The notes: generated from the sequence alone by a model not told the origin. DNA of 64,000 nucleotides from Prosthecomicrobium sp. N25 (GCF_037203705.1 NZ_JBBCAT010000001.1:1895418-1959417), one strand, 5' to 3'. Positions 1 through 8,200 are shown, counted from the stretch's first letter. Numbers and translations are program-made.

Positions 1-401
1 GCGAAGAGCTCGTCGTAGTCCTGCAGGTCGTAGCCGAAGAGCGGGAAGGACTCGATGAACGAGCCGCGCCCCGCCATGATCTCGGCGCGCCCGCCGGAGA
101 TCAGGTCGAGCGTCGCGAAGTCCTGGAACACCCGCACCGGATCGTCGGAACTCAGCACCGTCACGGCGCTCGTCAGCCGGATCCTCCGGGTGATCGCGGC
201 CGCCGCCGCCAGCACCACGGCGGGCGCCGAGACCACGTAGTCGGCCCGGTGGTGCTCGCCGATCCCGAACACGTCGAGCCCGACCTCGTCGGCGAGCCGG
301 ATCTCCTCCATCAGGTTGGCGAGCCGGTCGCGCGGGGAGATCGTGGCGCCCGTCGTCGGGTCCGGCGTCGCCTCCACGAAGCTGTAGATGCCGAGTTCCA
401 T
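1..401 (-). CDS. LLM-class flavin-dependent oxidoreductase (partial)
   Basis: This is the N-terminal 133 or so codons of a gene that continues beyond the left edge of the window. The protein begins [10 protein letters not shown] and contains the luciferase-like signature [15 protein letters not shown] followed by a TIM-barrel strand rich in alanine and [21 protein letters not shown]. This pattern is typical of bacterial luciferase-like monooxygenases that use reduced FMN supplied by a separate reductase. A GGGAGG ribosome-binding site lies four bases before the ATG. The gene lies 23 bp downstream of the D-threonine aldolase-like gene on the same strand, so the two are probably co-transcribed. 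The family assignment is strong; the substrate cannot be inferred. Confidence 0.85.
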   Translation of the reverse strand, partial: MELGIYSFVEATPDPTTGATISPRDRLANLMEEIRLADEVGLDVFGIGEHHRADYVVSAPAVVLAAAAAITRRIRLTSAVTVLSSDDPVRVFQDFATLDLISGGRAEIMAGRGSFIESFPLFGYDLQDYDELF

Positions 402-424
402 GCCGCCTCCCGTCCGCGCCGGCC

Positions 425-1507
425 TCAGGTGAGGCGGCCGCGCGCCTCCGCGGCGACCGACCCGACGATCTCCCCGCCACGCACCAGCACCATCTCGCCG
501 ACCACGTTCACCGTGACGCAGACGTGGTTGGGGATCACCTGCACGATCTCGCCGACGACGGGCCGCTCGTTGGAGCGGGCGAGGTCCAGCATCCCGTGCT
601 CCTCCGAGAAGCGCGCCAGCCGGGCGGCCGGATACTCGATCAGCTGGCCGTACCCGTCGAGGCCCCAGCCCGTGTCGCTCGTGAAGACCTTGGAGCCGGC
701 ATCCAGGATGCCGCGCTCCGGCGCAGCGCGGCTGACGACCGTGGTCAGCACGGTCAGCGCGCAGTCCTCGAGCCCCGCCCAGCCGACCGCCATCATCATC
801 CGGTCGTTGAAGATGGACGTCCCCGCCCGGTGCTCGGTCACGCCCCGGAGGGTGCCGAGGGTCAGCAGGTTGGGCGTGCCCCCGGTCGAGACGATGCGCG
901 GCGCTAGGCCGTGGGCGGCCAGGCCCTCGACCGTCTCATCCAGGAACCGCTGCGTCTCGGCGAGCCGGTCCTCGGGCGGGTAGAGCATCAGCCCAGCGAA
1001 TTCGAGCGCGGGCCGGGCCGCGATGTCGCGAGCGAGCGCCACGGCCTCGCCCGGCGAAACCACCCCGGCGCGCTCCCGCCCCGTGTCGCATTCGACCACC
1101 ACCGGCAGCGGCCGGCCTGCGATCTCGCCGGCGCGCACGAGCCCCGCCACCGTGACCGGATTGTCGGCCGCGACCGTCACGTCGGTCCGCGCGAGCAGCG
1201 CGCCCAGCCGCTCCGTCTTCTCCTCGCCGAGGATGTTGTAGCTGATCAGGATGTCCGACAGGCCGCCGTCCGCCATCACCTCGGCCTCGCCGAGCTTCTG
1301 GCACGTGATGCCACGCGCCCCGGAGCGGACCTGGAGACGGGCCAGTTCTACGCATTTGTGGGTCTTCACGTGCGGCCGGTTGGCGACCCTTTTGGCGTCG
1401 CAGAGCGCCTGCACCCGCCCGATGTTGCGCTCGACCACGTCCATGTCGACGACGAGCGCGGGCGTCCCGAAGGTCCTGGCGATCTCCTGCTTCAGCGACC
1501 CGTTCAT
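425..1507 (-). CDS. D-threonine aldolase / D-serine dehydratase-like PLP enzyme
   Basis: This 360-residue protein belongs to the fold-type III PLP family that groups D-threonine aldolase with eukaryotic-type D-serine dehydratase. The N-terminal alanine-racemase-like barrel carries the motif RPHVKTHK, whose first lysine (K48) is the expected Schiff-base residue. The C-terminal domain has PNHVCVTVN, which places His328 and Cys330 as a metal pair. A His-x-Cys pair is what I know from zinc-dependent D-serine dehydratases, whereas D-threonine aldolases have His-x-Asp, so dehydratase-like chemistry is slightly favoured. The product would act on a D-hydroxy amino acid in the cytoplasm. It is followed on the same strand by the flavin oxidoreductase. 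The start is the ATG at 1507; no better internal start is evident. Confidence 0.8.
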   Translation of the reverse strand: MNGSLKQEIARTFGTPALVVDMDVVERNIGRVQALCDAKRVANRPHVKTHKCVELARLQVRSGARGITCQKLGEAEVMADGGLSDILISYNILGEEKTERLGALLARTDVTVAADNPVTVAGLVRAGEIAGRPLPVVVECDTGRERAGVVSPGEAVALARDIAARPALEFAGLMLYPPEDRLAETQRFLDETVEGLAAHGLAPRIVSTGGTPNLLTLGTLRGVTEHRAGTSIFNDRMMMAVGWAGLEDCALTVLTTVVSRAAPERGILDAGSKVFTSDTGWGLDGYGQLIEYPAARLARFSEEHGMLDLARSNERPVVGEIVQVIPNHVCVTVNVVGEMVLVRGGEIVGSVAAEARGRLT

Positions 1508-1604
1508 GTGCCCCCCGCGCGTTGCCGTCCGGGCTCGGGTCTATCGCATTCGCCGGCGGAACGGGAGACCTCGCATCGCGGGGCAGGGGCCATCCGCGCC
1601 GTCC

Positions 1605-1715
1605 CCACGCCTGCTTCAGGGTATCGGAGGGCTTTTCGGCGAAAAGCGCCCGGTAGGCCGTCGCGAAACGGCCGAGATGGAAGAAGCCCCAGGCAAAAGA
1701 CGCGGGCGATTGCGA
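1605..1715 (-). pseudogene. Remnant of an AraC-family regulator C-terminus
   Basis: Reading the minus strand from about 1700 gives a recognisable AraC/XylS C-terminal HTH tail: WGFFHLGRFATAYRALF followed by AEKPSDTLKQAW. This is the standard second-helix region (WGFxHLGRFA-YR-LFGE-PSETL) of that family. Upstream of it the same frame gives only a short unrelated stretch, and the rest of the expected protein of about 300 residues is absent. The 280 bp between the aldolase-like gene and the amine dehydrogenase operon therefore holds the stump of a deleted regulator, possibly one that once controlled the amine dehydrogenase genes. The promoter of the downstream operon must lie in the last 70 or so bases before 1788. 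Confidence 0.75.
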
Positions 1716-1787
1716 AAAGAGGATAGACCGACTTCGGGCCCCGCCGTACCCTCTTATCCGTGGTTGACGGGCTCAGGCGAGGGGACC

Positions 1788-2942
1788 ATGGCACATCGAA
1801 TGCGGCTCCATCACTCCATCCCGGCTCTTCTGGCCGTCGCGCTGCTTCCGGCCGCCGGGTCGGCCCAGGAGATCAAGGTCGAGAAGGTCGCCGTCGCGAA
1901 GCTCGATCCCGCCCAGCCGCGCCTCTATGCGGTCGACATCGCCATCAACCACATCGTCGACGGGCGCGCCTATGTGCTCAACCCCGAGACGCTCGAGATG
2001 ATGGGCCTGATCGGCACCGGCTTCGCCGGGCTCTTCTACGCGCCCAAGGACCGCGGCGAGGTCTATGTCGCCACGACCTATTATCCCAAGCTCACCCGCG
2101 GCGACCGCTCCGACTGGCTGGAGGTCTACGACACCGCGACGCTCGAGCTGAAGCGCGAGATCCGCCTGACCCCGAAGCGCGCCCAGGCGCTCAACTACCG
2201 CCCGCTCATGCAGGGCTCCGCGGACGGCCGCTTCGTCTTCGTCCAGAACGCCACGCCCGCCACCTCGATCTCGGTCGTCGACCTCAAGACGAACCGGCAG
2301 TCCGGCGAGATCCCGAACCCCGGCTGCTACGGCATCTATCCGTCCGCCACGAACCCGTCCGTCTTCTCGACCCTCTGCGGCGACGGCGCGATGCGCACCT
2401 ACGTGCTCGACAAGTCGGCCGGCAAGGCCACCCAGAAGGCGAGCGCGAAGTTCTTCGACGCCGACAAGGACGCGCTCTTCTCCCATGCCGAGCGCGACGG
2501 CGACACGCTGTGGTTCGCCTCCTTCACCGGCAACCTCTACCGCGTCTCGATCGCCGGGGAGACGGCCGCCCTCGAGGAGAAGATCCCGCTGGCCGACGGC
2601 ATCGAGGGAGACTGGCGCCCCGGCGGCTATCAGACCCACGCCTTCGACGCCAAGGCGGGGATCATGTACCTGCTGATGCACAAGGGCGGCGCCGAAGGCA
2701 GCCACAAGAACCCCGGCGAGGAGATCTGGGCCTTCGACGTCAAGGCCAAGAAGCTGCTCGGCCGCTCGCCGACCCCGCCCGCGACGTCGCTGACGATCCT
2801 CGGAGGCGACAAGCCCGCGCTCTTCGCCGTCAACCCGGTCGAGGCCACGGTCATCCGCTTCGACGTCGAGGCCGGTGGAACCGTTAGGGAAGCGAAGTCG
2901 GCCAAGGTCGGCGAGGCCGTCCTGCAACTCGAGGCGAAGTGA
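1788..2942 (+). CDS. aauB/mauB-like: TTQ amine dehydrogenase large (heavy) subunit
   Basis: This 384-residue protein is the beta-propeller large subunit of a tryptophan-tryptophylquinone amine dehydrogenase. It starts with a Sec signal peptide (hydrophobic LLAVALLPAAGSAQE) and then shows the family's DIAINHIVDGRAYVLNP and LFYAPKDRGEVYVATTYYPK segments. It would form an alpha2-beta2 periplasmic enzyme with the MauA-type subunit encoded at 4159 and oxidise a primary amine to an aldehyde plus ammonia. The ATG at 1788 is preceded by GAGGGG. It is the first gene of a six-gene operon in the order B-E-D-A-cytochrome-cytochrome. The order fits both methylamine (mau) and aromatic amine (aau) clusters. 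The lack of mauF, mauG and amicyanin genes makes it more like aau. Confidence 0.9.
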   Translation: MAHRMRLHHSIPALLAVALLPAAGSAQEIKVEKVAVAKLDPAQPRLYAVDIAINHIVDGRAYVLNPETLEMMGLIGTGFAGLFYAPKDRGEVYVATTYYPKLTRGDRSDWLEVYDTATLELKREIRLTPKRAQALNYRPLMQGSADGRFVFVQNATPATSISVVDLKTNRQSGEIPNPGCYGIYPSATNPSVFSTLCGDGAMRTYVLDKSAGKATQKASAKFFDADKDALFSHAERDGDTLWFASFTGNLYRVSIAGETAALEEKIPLADGIEGDWRPGGYQTHAFDAKAGIMYLLMHKGGAEGSHKNPGEEIWAFDVKAKKLLGRSPTPPATSLTILGGDKPALFAVNPVEATVIRFDVEAGGTVREAKSAKVGEAVLQLEAK

Positions 2943-2943
2943 G

Positions 2944-3501
2944 ATGGCGGGGCTGTCGGTCCCCCTCGACCCCCTGGCGACCGCGGCCGCGGTCGGGCTC
3001 CTCGTCCTCGTCTTCGCCCGCGCGCTCCTGCACAAGGCGGCCGACTTCGCCGCCTTCCGCCAGTCCGTGGAGGACTACCGGGTCGTCCCGGCATCCGTCG
3101 CCGGCCCCGCCGCCCTGGCGCTCGGGGCCGCCGAGCTCGCCGTCACGCTCGGCCTGCTCCTGCCCGCCACCCGGGTCCCGGCCGCCCTCGGCGCGATCGG
3201 GCTCCTCGCCCTCTATGCCGGGGCGATGGCGGCGAACCTGCTGCGCGGCCGCACCGCCATCGACTGCGGCTGCGGCGGCCCCGGCCAGCCGATCGGCTGG
3301 ATCCTGGTCGGCCGCAACGCGGTCCTGGCCGCGGCCGCCGCGCTGGTGCTGCTGCCCGTCGCGCCCCGGTCGCTCGGGATCCTGGACATGATCGCCGTGC
3401 CCGTCATGGTGCTCGCCACCTGGCTGGTCATCCTCGCCGTCGAACAGCTCGCCCGCAGCTTCGCCCATATCCGCCACATGCGCGAAAGCGGTATCGAATG
3501 A
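2944..3501 (+). CDS. mauE/aauE: Methylamine/aromatic amine utilization protein MauE
   Basis: This is a 185-residue polytopic membrane protein with about four or five hydrophobic segments. It has the conserved MauE features HKAADFAAFRQSVEDYRVVP near residues 30-50 and a cysteine motif IDCGCGG near residue 108. MauE works with MauD in export, folding and disulfide formation of the cysteine-rich small subunit. The ATG lies one base after the heavy-subunit stop codon, so translation is probably coupled. The C-terminus (HIRHMRESGIE) is cytoplasmic in a simple hydropathy model. Assignment is firm because of the B-E-D-A context. Confidence 0.9.
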   Translation: MAGLSVPLDPLATAAAVGLLVLVFARALLHKAADFAAFRQSVEDYRVVPASVAGPAALALGAAELAVTLGLLLPATRVPAALGAIGLLALYAGAMAANLLRGRTAIDCGCGGPGQPIGWILVGRNAVLAAAAALVLLPVAPRSLGILDMIAVPVMVLATWLVILAVEQLARSFAHIRHMRESGIE

Positions 3502-3526
3502 CCGGACCCTCGAGGGAGTTCGCGTG

Positions 3527-4120
3527 ATGGAAGGTCTCGTCGTCGCCGTCGCCCTCCTGTGGGTGCTCGTCATCGTGCTGGCGGTGGTGGTCTTCGCCCT
3601 TGCCCGCCAGGTCGGCGTCCTGTTCGAGCGCGTCGCCCCGATGGGCGCGCTGATGACCGACGCCGGCCCGAAGGTCGGCGAGGCAGCTCCGCGGCTGGAC
3701 CTGCTGACGCTCACCGGAGGCCATGTCCACCTCGGCAGCCCGTCGGCGCGCTCCACCCTGGTCTTCTTCCTGTCGCCGACCTGCCCGGTCTGCAAGAAGC
3801 TGCTGCCCGTCCTGAAGTCGGCGCGCGCCGCCGAGGCGCCCTGGCTCGACATCGTGCTGGCGAGCGACGGCGACCGTCCGGCCCACGACGTCTTCGTGCG
3901 CGAGAAGGGCCTGGAGTCCTTCCCCTATGTGCTCTCCACCGAGCTCGGCATGGCCTTCCGCGTCAGCCGGCTCCCCTTCGCCATCCTGGTCGACGGCGGC
4001 GGCGTGGTCCGCGCCAAGGGCCTGATCAACAACCGCGAACAGCTCGAGAGCCTGTTCAACGCCAAGGAACTCGCCGTCCCGTCCATCCAGGACTACCTGG
4101 ATCGCCCGGCCGTCTCCTGA
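3527..4120 (+). CDS. mauD/aauD: Thioredoxin-like amine dehydrogenase maturation protein MauD
   Basis: This 197-residue protein has an N-terminal membrane anchor (residues 1-27) followed by a periplasmic thioredoxin-like domain with the active-site motif CPVC at residues 86-89. MauD is needed for correct disulfide formation in the TTQ small subunit, which contains many cysteines. A GTG three bases upstream is possible, but the ATG at 3527 has the better spacing from AGGGAG at 3513-3518. The gene sits between mauE and the small-subunit gene, as in all known clusters of this type. Confidence 0.9.
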   Translation: MEGLVVAVALLWVLVIVLAVVVFALARQVGVLFERVAPMGALMTDAGPKVGEAAPRLDLLTLTGGHVHLGSPSARSTLVFFLSPTCPVCKKLLPVLKSARAAEAPWLDIVLASDGDRPAHDVFVREKGLESFPYVLSTELGMAFRVSRLPFAILVDGGGVVRAKGLINNREQLESLFNAKELAVPSIQDYLDRPAVS

Positions 4121-4158
4121 CCCGTCCTCACCGCCCGCACCGCCCGGAGGCCCGCTCC

Positions 4159-4698
4159 ATGCTCGGTATCTTCGATCGTCTCCTCTCCGCTCTCGACGGC
4201 GCCTCCGAGATCGTGGTGCGCCGCTCCGCCCAGGTGCACGGCCGGCGCAGCGCGCTCGCCCAGATCGGCAAGGTGCTGGTCGGCGGCGCCGCCCTGCCGA
4301 TGCTGCCCTTCGATCGCTCCGACGGCCTGCGCGCCCATGCGGCGGATGCCGAGCCGACCGACCAGGCCTGCGAATACTGGCGCTACTGCGCCCTCGACGG
4401 CTTCCTCTGCACCTGCTGCGGCGGGTCGGTGTCGAGCTGTCCGCCCGGCGCCTCGGTCTCCAAGGTGACCTGGGTCGGCACCTGCCAGAACCCGAAGGAC
4501 AACAAGTCCTACCTGATCAGCTACAACGACTGTTGCGGCAAGACCTCCTGCGGCCGCTGCCTCTGTAACTTCAACCTGCGCGAACGGCCCGGCTACCGCA
4601 TGGGCGTCCACAACGACATCAACTGGTGCATGGCCGAGAAGCACGGCATGTACCACTGCACCGTCGCGGCCGTGGTCGGGATCTCCCAGAGTGGCTGA
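4159..4698 (+). CDS. aauA/mauA-like: TTQ amine dehydrogenase small (light) subunit
   Basis: This 179-residue precursor carries the TTQ cofactor. The long leader with RRSALAQIG and VGGAALPMLPF is typical of the exported small subunit. The two tryptophans that are cross-linked into TTQ are visible as VTWVGTC (W105) and NDINWC (W156). The mature part contains 14 cysteines, in line with the heavily disulfide-bonded fold; the Paracoccus methylamine dehydrogenase subunit has 12 as I recall it. CEYWRYCALDG and SYNDCCGK are strongly family-like. The gene is followed with an 8 bp overlap by a c-type cytochrome, its likely electron acceptor. The amine substrate is not settled by sequence; the cluster layout favours an aromatic amine dehydrogenase type. 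Confidence 0.9.
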   Translation: MLGIFDRLLSALDGASEIVVRRSAQVHGRRSALAQIGKVLVGGAALPMLPFDRSDGLRAHAADAEPTDQACEYWRYCALDGFLCTCCGGSVSSCPPGASVSKVTWVGTCQNPKDNKSYLISYNDCCGKTSCGRCLCNFNLRERPGYRMGVHNDINWCMAEKHGMYHCTVAAVVGISQSG

Positions 4699-5143
4699 CC
4701 GTCGCATCCCCGCGTCCGCGGCCGGCCTCGTTCTCGCCGCCATGGCCGCCGGTCCCGCGGCCGGCGCCGACGGCAAGGCCCTCTATGCGGAGATCTGCCA
4801 GGCCTGCCACCAGGAGGGCGGCAAGGGCGCGCTCGGCGTCGCCCCGCCCGTCGCCTCGCGGCTCGTCAAGGCCGCGGCCCGGCAGGCGAAGGACTACGTC
4901 CCCCTCGTGCTGCTGAACGGCCTGAACGGCGCGATCGAGATCGAAGGCCAGACCTTCCAGTCGGTCATGCCGGCGCAGGCGCATCTCTCCGATGCCGACC
5001 TCGCCGCGGTGGCCACCTACGTGTACGGCGTCCTCAACGGCGAGCGCGGCGCGAAGGTCGACGCCAAGGCCGTGGCGGCCCTGCGCGCAACGCCGAAGTC
5101 GGCCCCCGAACTCCTCGACCTGCGCAAGAGGATCTCACCATGA
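4691..5143 (+). CDS. Periplasmic mono-haem c-type cytochrome
   Basis: This 150-residue class I cytochrome c has a signal peptide, one haem site CQACH (C36, C39, H40) and a probable distal methionine in SVMPAQ (M93). The start is GTG at 4691 inside the end of the small-subunit gene, giving an 8 bp overlap and strong evidence of translational coupling. Its position directly behind the small subunit matches the small periplasmic cytochrome gene (orf-2) described behind aauA in Alcaligenes faecalis. The likely role is to take electrons from the TTQ enzyme and pass them to the respiratory chain, replacing a blue copper protein, for which no gene is seen here. Confidence 0.85.
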   Translation: MADRRIPASAAGLVLAAMAAGPAAGADGKALYAEICQACHQEGGKGALGVAPPVASRLVKAAARQAKDYVPLVLLNGLNGAIEIEGQTFQSVMPAQAHLSDADLAAVATYVYGVLNGERGAKVDAKAVAALRATPKSAPELLDLRKRISP

Positions 5144-5589
5144 CCCGCCGGGCGATGGCCGTCGCCGCGCTCCTGGCCGGCCTGGCCCCGGGCCTCCCGG
5201 CGGCGGCCGGCGAGGACCCGCCGCGGACACTCTTCCTGCTGCACTGCTCGGGCTGCCACCTGCCGGACGGCACCGGCTCGAAGATCGGCGGCATCCCGCC
5301 CTTCCCGAACACGGTCGGCAAGCACCTGCGCCACCCCGACGGCCGCCGCTACCTCGCCAACGTTCCCGGCGTGATTAATTCCGGCCTCGGCGACGCCGAC
5401 ACGGCCCGGCTCCTGAACTGGATCCTCGACACCTGGGGCGCCGCCGACCGCCCGCCCGGAGCCCCGCCCTTCACCGCCGAGGAGATCGGCCGCCTGCGCG
5501 GCAAGACCGTCGACGACATCTTCGCGCTGCGCACCCGCATCTCAGCCGACCTCCGCCGCAAGGGGATCGACGTCGGCCGCTACCCGTAG
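5140..5589 (+). CDS. Second c-type cytochrome of the amine dehydrogenase operon
   Basis: This 149-residue protein has a signal peptide (LLAGLAPGLPAAAGE) and one haem-binding motif CSGCH (C36, C39, H40). It overlaps the previous cytochrome gene by four bases (ATGA). The mature protein contains no methionine at all, so the sixth haem ligand cannot be the usual Met; H62 or H65 in KHLRHPDGRR are candidates. Either a bis-His haem or an open coordination site would make it unlike a simple electron carrier. It ends the operon and converges with the GGDEF/EAL gene 28 bp later. The cytochrome call is firm; whether it carries electrons or takes part in cofactor maturation is unknown. Confidence 0.8.
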   Translation: MTRRAMAVAALLAGLAPGLPAAAGEDPPRTLFLLHCSGCHLPDGTGSKIGGIPPFPNTVGKHLRHPDGRRYLANVPGVINSGLGDADTARLLNWILDTWGAADRPPGAPPFTAEEIGRLRGKTVDDIFALRTRISADLRRKGIDVGRYP

Positions 5590-5617
5590 CGACGCGCGGA
5601 GCGGGGAGGGTCGCCCA

Positions 5618-7579
5618 TCACGCGGCCTCGGTCCGCCAGACCGGCTGCGCGTCGCGGCGCATCCATTCGGCGAGCGCCGCGGCCGGCATGGGCGTGGCGA
5701 ACAGGTAACCCTGGCCCTTCGTGCAGCCCGTCGCCATGACCAGCGCCGCCTGGCGCTCGGTCTCGATCCCTTCGGCGACGACCGAGAGGCCGAGGCTGCG
5801 GCCGAGGCTCACGATCGTCTGCACGATCGCGGCGCTCTCCAGTTCCTCGTCGAGCCCGAGCACGAAGGACCGGTCGATCTTCAGTTCGTCGAAGCCGAAG
5901 CCGCGCAGGTAGGAGAGCGACGAATAGCCGGTCCCGAAGTCGTCGAGCGAGACCCGGACGCCCATCTGGCGCAACTGGGCGACCAGCTGCCGGCTGCGCG
6001 CCTCGTCGCGCATCATGACCGATTCCGTGATCTCCAGCTTGAGCCGGCTCGGCGGAATGCCCGCGGCGGCGAGGCTCTCCGACACGAGGCGCGGCACGTC
6101 GGTCCGGATCAACTGGACGGTCGAGAGGTTGACCGCCACCGGCACGGGCAGCGCGAACGCGGCGGCGTCGCGGCAGGCCTTCTCGAGCACGATCCGGCCG
6201 ATGTCGACGATCCGCCCCGAACTCTCCGCCGCCGGGATGAACTGGCCGGGAAGGACGATGCCGCGCGTCGGGTGGCACCAGCGCGCCAGGGCCTCCACCC
6301 CGACGATCTCACCGGACACCAGGTCGACCACCGGCTGGTAGAACGGCTCGAATTCGCCGCGTGTGACAGCCACGGCGAGCTCCGCCTCCAGCCGCCGCCG
6401 CGCTTCGATCTCCGCGCTCATGTCCGGCTCGTAGACGGCGATCATGCCCTTGCCGGCGACCTTGGCACGGTTGAGGGCGAGGTCCGCCTGCATCAGGAGG
6501 TTCTCGGCCCGGTCCGTCTCCGGGCCCCACAGAGCGAGCCCGATGGTGGCGTCCACCACCATGCGCTGGCCGTCGAGATCGTGCGGCCGGCGCAGCGCGT
6601 CGAGCACCGCCGCGGCGCGCTCCCGGGCGTCCTCGAGCCCCGTGACGTCGGCGAGCAGGACGAAGAATTCGTCGCCGCCGAACCGGGAGGCGACATTGCC
6701 CGGATGGCTGGCGATGGCGGCCGCCAGCCGCTGGCCGACGGACATCAGGAGCGCGTCGCCCATCAGGTGGCCGAGGGTGTCGTTGATCGGCTTGAAGCCG
6801 TCGAGGTCGATCGCCAGCACCGCGACGTGTCCCCCTTGCGCGGCCGCGAGCCGGGCGCGGAACGTCGCCCGGTTGGGCAACTGGGTCAGGATGTCGTGGG
6901 CGGCCACGAAGGCGTAGCGGTCCGACACGGCCTTCTGGTCGGCGTTGGACTGGCGCAACATCCGATTCTGCACCACCAGGAGCGCGACGAGAAGGAAGCC
7001 GCAGCTGAGCAGGCCGAAGATCAGCACCTGCTGAAGTCTCTGGAGCTGCAGAAGGTCCGCCCGGGTCTTTGCGATCTCGTCGTTGCTGTACGAGAAGGCG
7101 TCTGTGGCGACGCGGTCCACCAGGATTTCGGCTTCAGCCAGGAGCGGGCGCAACCCTTCGACGGCTCCCGGCTTCGCCAGGTCGGAGACCGGCGCCTCCA
7201 TCGCGTCCACGAGGGTGGAAAGGCGCTCGACGGCGGCCGCGCGCTTTGGACCGGCCCTGACGAAGCTGCCGAAACTTCCGGTCCGCCAGGTCGTCACGCG
7301 GCTGACCAGGATCTGGTGGAACAGGGAGGCGGCCTCCTGGTCCGCGGGATTGCCGTCGAGAGCGAAGCCGAGGACATGGGCCCTGAGCGCGGACAGCTCC
7401 TCCCGCCCATGCGCGCCGGTCCAGGCCACGTCGTGACGGGTCGTCCGTTCCACCACGGCCTCGCTGCGCACCAGCACGGCCGGGACCGCCATTGCGGCGA
7501 CCCCGAGAAACGGGATCAGGACCGCAAGGACGAACCGCAGCACGAACAGGCGGCTGTTCGGTTCCAAAAAGCGCCGCAT
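5618..7579 (-). CDS. Membrane GGDEF/EAL cyclic di-GMP enzyme
   Basis: This 653-residue protein has a transmembrane helix at about 12-36, a periplasmic helical region to about 183, and a second helix at about 184-205. These are followed by a GGDEF domain (GGDEF at 301-305) and an EAL domain (EAL at 429-431). The GGDEF motif is intact, but I see no RxxD inhibitory site just before it. The EAL domain retains the expected catalytic pattern: VNLS, EITES, DDFGTGYSS, KIDRSF, AEGIE and GQGYLF. It can therefore be predicted to break down c-di-GMP, with possible synthesis as well. The periplasmic segment is probably the sensor. The gene lies 45 bp downstream of a small periplasmic protein gene on the same strand, a likely regulator of that sensor segment. 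Confidence 0.9.
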   Translation of the reverse strand: MRRFLEPNSRLFVLRFVLAVLIPFLGVAAMAVPAVLVRSEAVVERTTRHDVAWTGAHGREELSALRAHVLGFALDGNPADQEAASLFHQILVSRVTTWRTGSFGSFVRAGPKRAAAVERLSTLVDAMEAPVSDLAKPGAVEGLRPLLAEAEILVDRVATDAFSYSNDEIAKTRADLLQLQRLQQVLIFGLLSCGFLLVALLVVQNRMLRQSNADQKAVSDRYAFVAAHDILTQLPNRATFRARLAAAQGGHVAVLAIDLDGFKPINDTLGHLMGDALLMSVGQRLAAAIASHPGNVASRFGGDEFFVLLADVTGLEDARERAAAVLDALRRPHDLDGQRMVVDATIGLALWGPETDRAENLLMQADLALNRAKVAGKGMIAVYEPDMSAEIEARRRLEAELAVAVTRGEFEPFYQPVVDLVSGEIVGVEALARWCHPTRGIVLPGQFIPAAESSGRIVDIGRIVLEKACRDAAAFALPVPVAVNLSTVQLIRTDVPRLVSESLAAAGIPPSRLKLEITESVMMRDEARSRQLVAQLRQMGVRVSLDDFGTGYSSLSYLRGFGFDELKIDRSFVLGLDEELESAAIVQTIVSLGRSLGLSVVAEGIETERQAALVMATGCTKGQGYLFATPMPAAALAEWMRRDAQPVWRTEAA

Positions 7580-7624
7580 CGCCGCACCCGTTCGGGCTGG
7601 AGGATCTGCCGGGGGCCTGTCGGC

Positions 7625-8128
7625 TCACTCCACGGTGATGCTGCGCACCTGCCAGACCGCGCGGCCATAGTATTGCTCGGTCTTCAGCTCGGGGCGGTCG
7701 TCGAAGGGATAGATGACGAAGAGCGGTCCCTTGTCCTTGACCTGCAGGTATTCCCCGCCGCGCTTGAGCGCCAGGATCGGCCGGAACTGCTCGAAATCGG
7801 CGACCGGGATTGCGCTCCGGTAGCGGTTGAGCGCCGTCACCTCGACGGTCTCGCCGCGGGCCTTGGCGACTTGCATGAGTCGGCTGAGCTCGACGCCCTC
7901 GAACACCTGGACGCCGTCGTGCCAGGGGGTTGCGGTCCGGATCGTGGTGAGCCCGAGCTTCTCCAGGTCGGCACGGCTGAACTCCAGCCTGCCTCCCTCG
8001 AGCTTGCCGTCGATCTGCAGGATGATGCGCCCGTCACCTTCGGCCGCGCCGGACGGGCCGGCGAGCGGGAGGAGGGCGAGGGCGGCCCCGGCAAGGAGAA
8101 GGCGGCGAGAGATCATGTCCGGTTCCAT
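7625..8128 (-). CDS. Periplasmic molybdopterin-oxidoreductase-fold protein
   Basis: This 167-residue protein has a Tat/Sec-like leader (MISRRLLLAGAALALLPLAG) and a domain resembling the molybdopterin-binding fold of sulfite oxidase/YedY-type proteins. Visible segments are FEGVELSRLMQVAKA, VTALNRYRSAIPVADFEQFRPILALKRGG and PLFVIYPFDD. The mature protein contains no cysteine, so the usual molybdenum ligand is missing and enzymatic molybdenum chemistry is unlikely. Such stand-alone domains often neighbour GGDEF/EAL genes, as here, which suggests a ligand-sensing partner of the membrane protein encoded downstream. Two starts are possible (8128 or 8116); neither has a convincing ribosome-binding site. 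Confidence 0.65.
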   Translation of the reverse strand: MEPDMISRRLLLAGAALALLPLAGPSGAAEGDGRIILQIDGKLEGGRLEFSRADLEKLGLTTIRTATPWHDGVQVFEGVELSRLMQVAKARGETVEVTALNRYRSAIPVADFEQFRPILALKRGGEYLQVKDKGPLFVIYPFDDRPELKTEQYYGRAVWQVRSITVE

Positions 8129-8188
8129 ACGTTTCTGGTGTGGAGCCCATGATCTTCAGGAAGTGACAAGGTCCGGTTGGGATGACGG

Positions 8189-8200
8189 CTAAAATTTTAG
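8189..8200. promoter_or_regulatory. 12-bp perfect palindrome in divergent upstream region
   Basis: CTAAAATTTTAG is a perfect palindrome. It stands out because the surrounding DNA is very GC-rich. It lies about 60 bp upstream of the periplasmic protein gene at 8128 and could be an operator or promoter core. Nothing more can be said from sequence alone. Confidence 0.35.
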
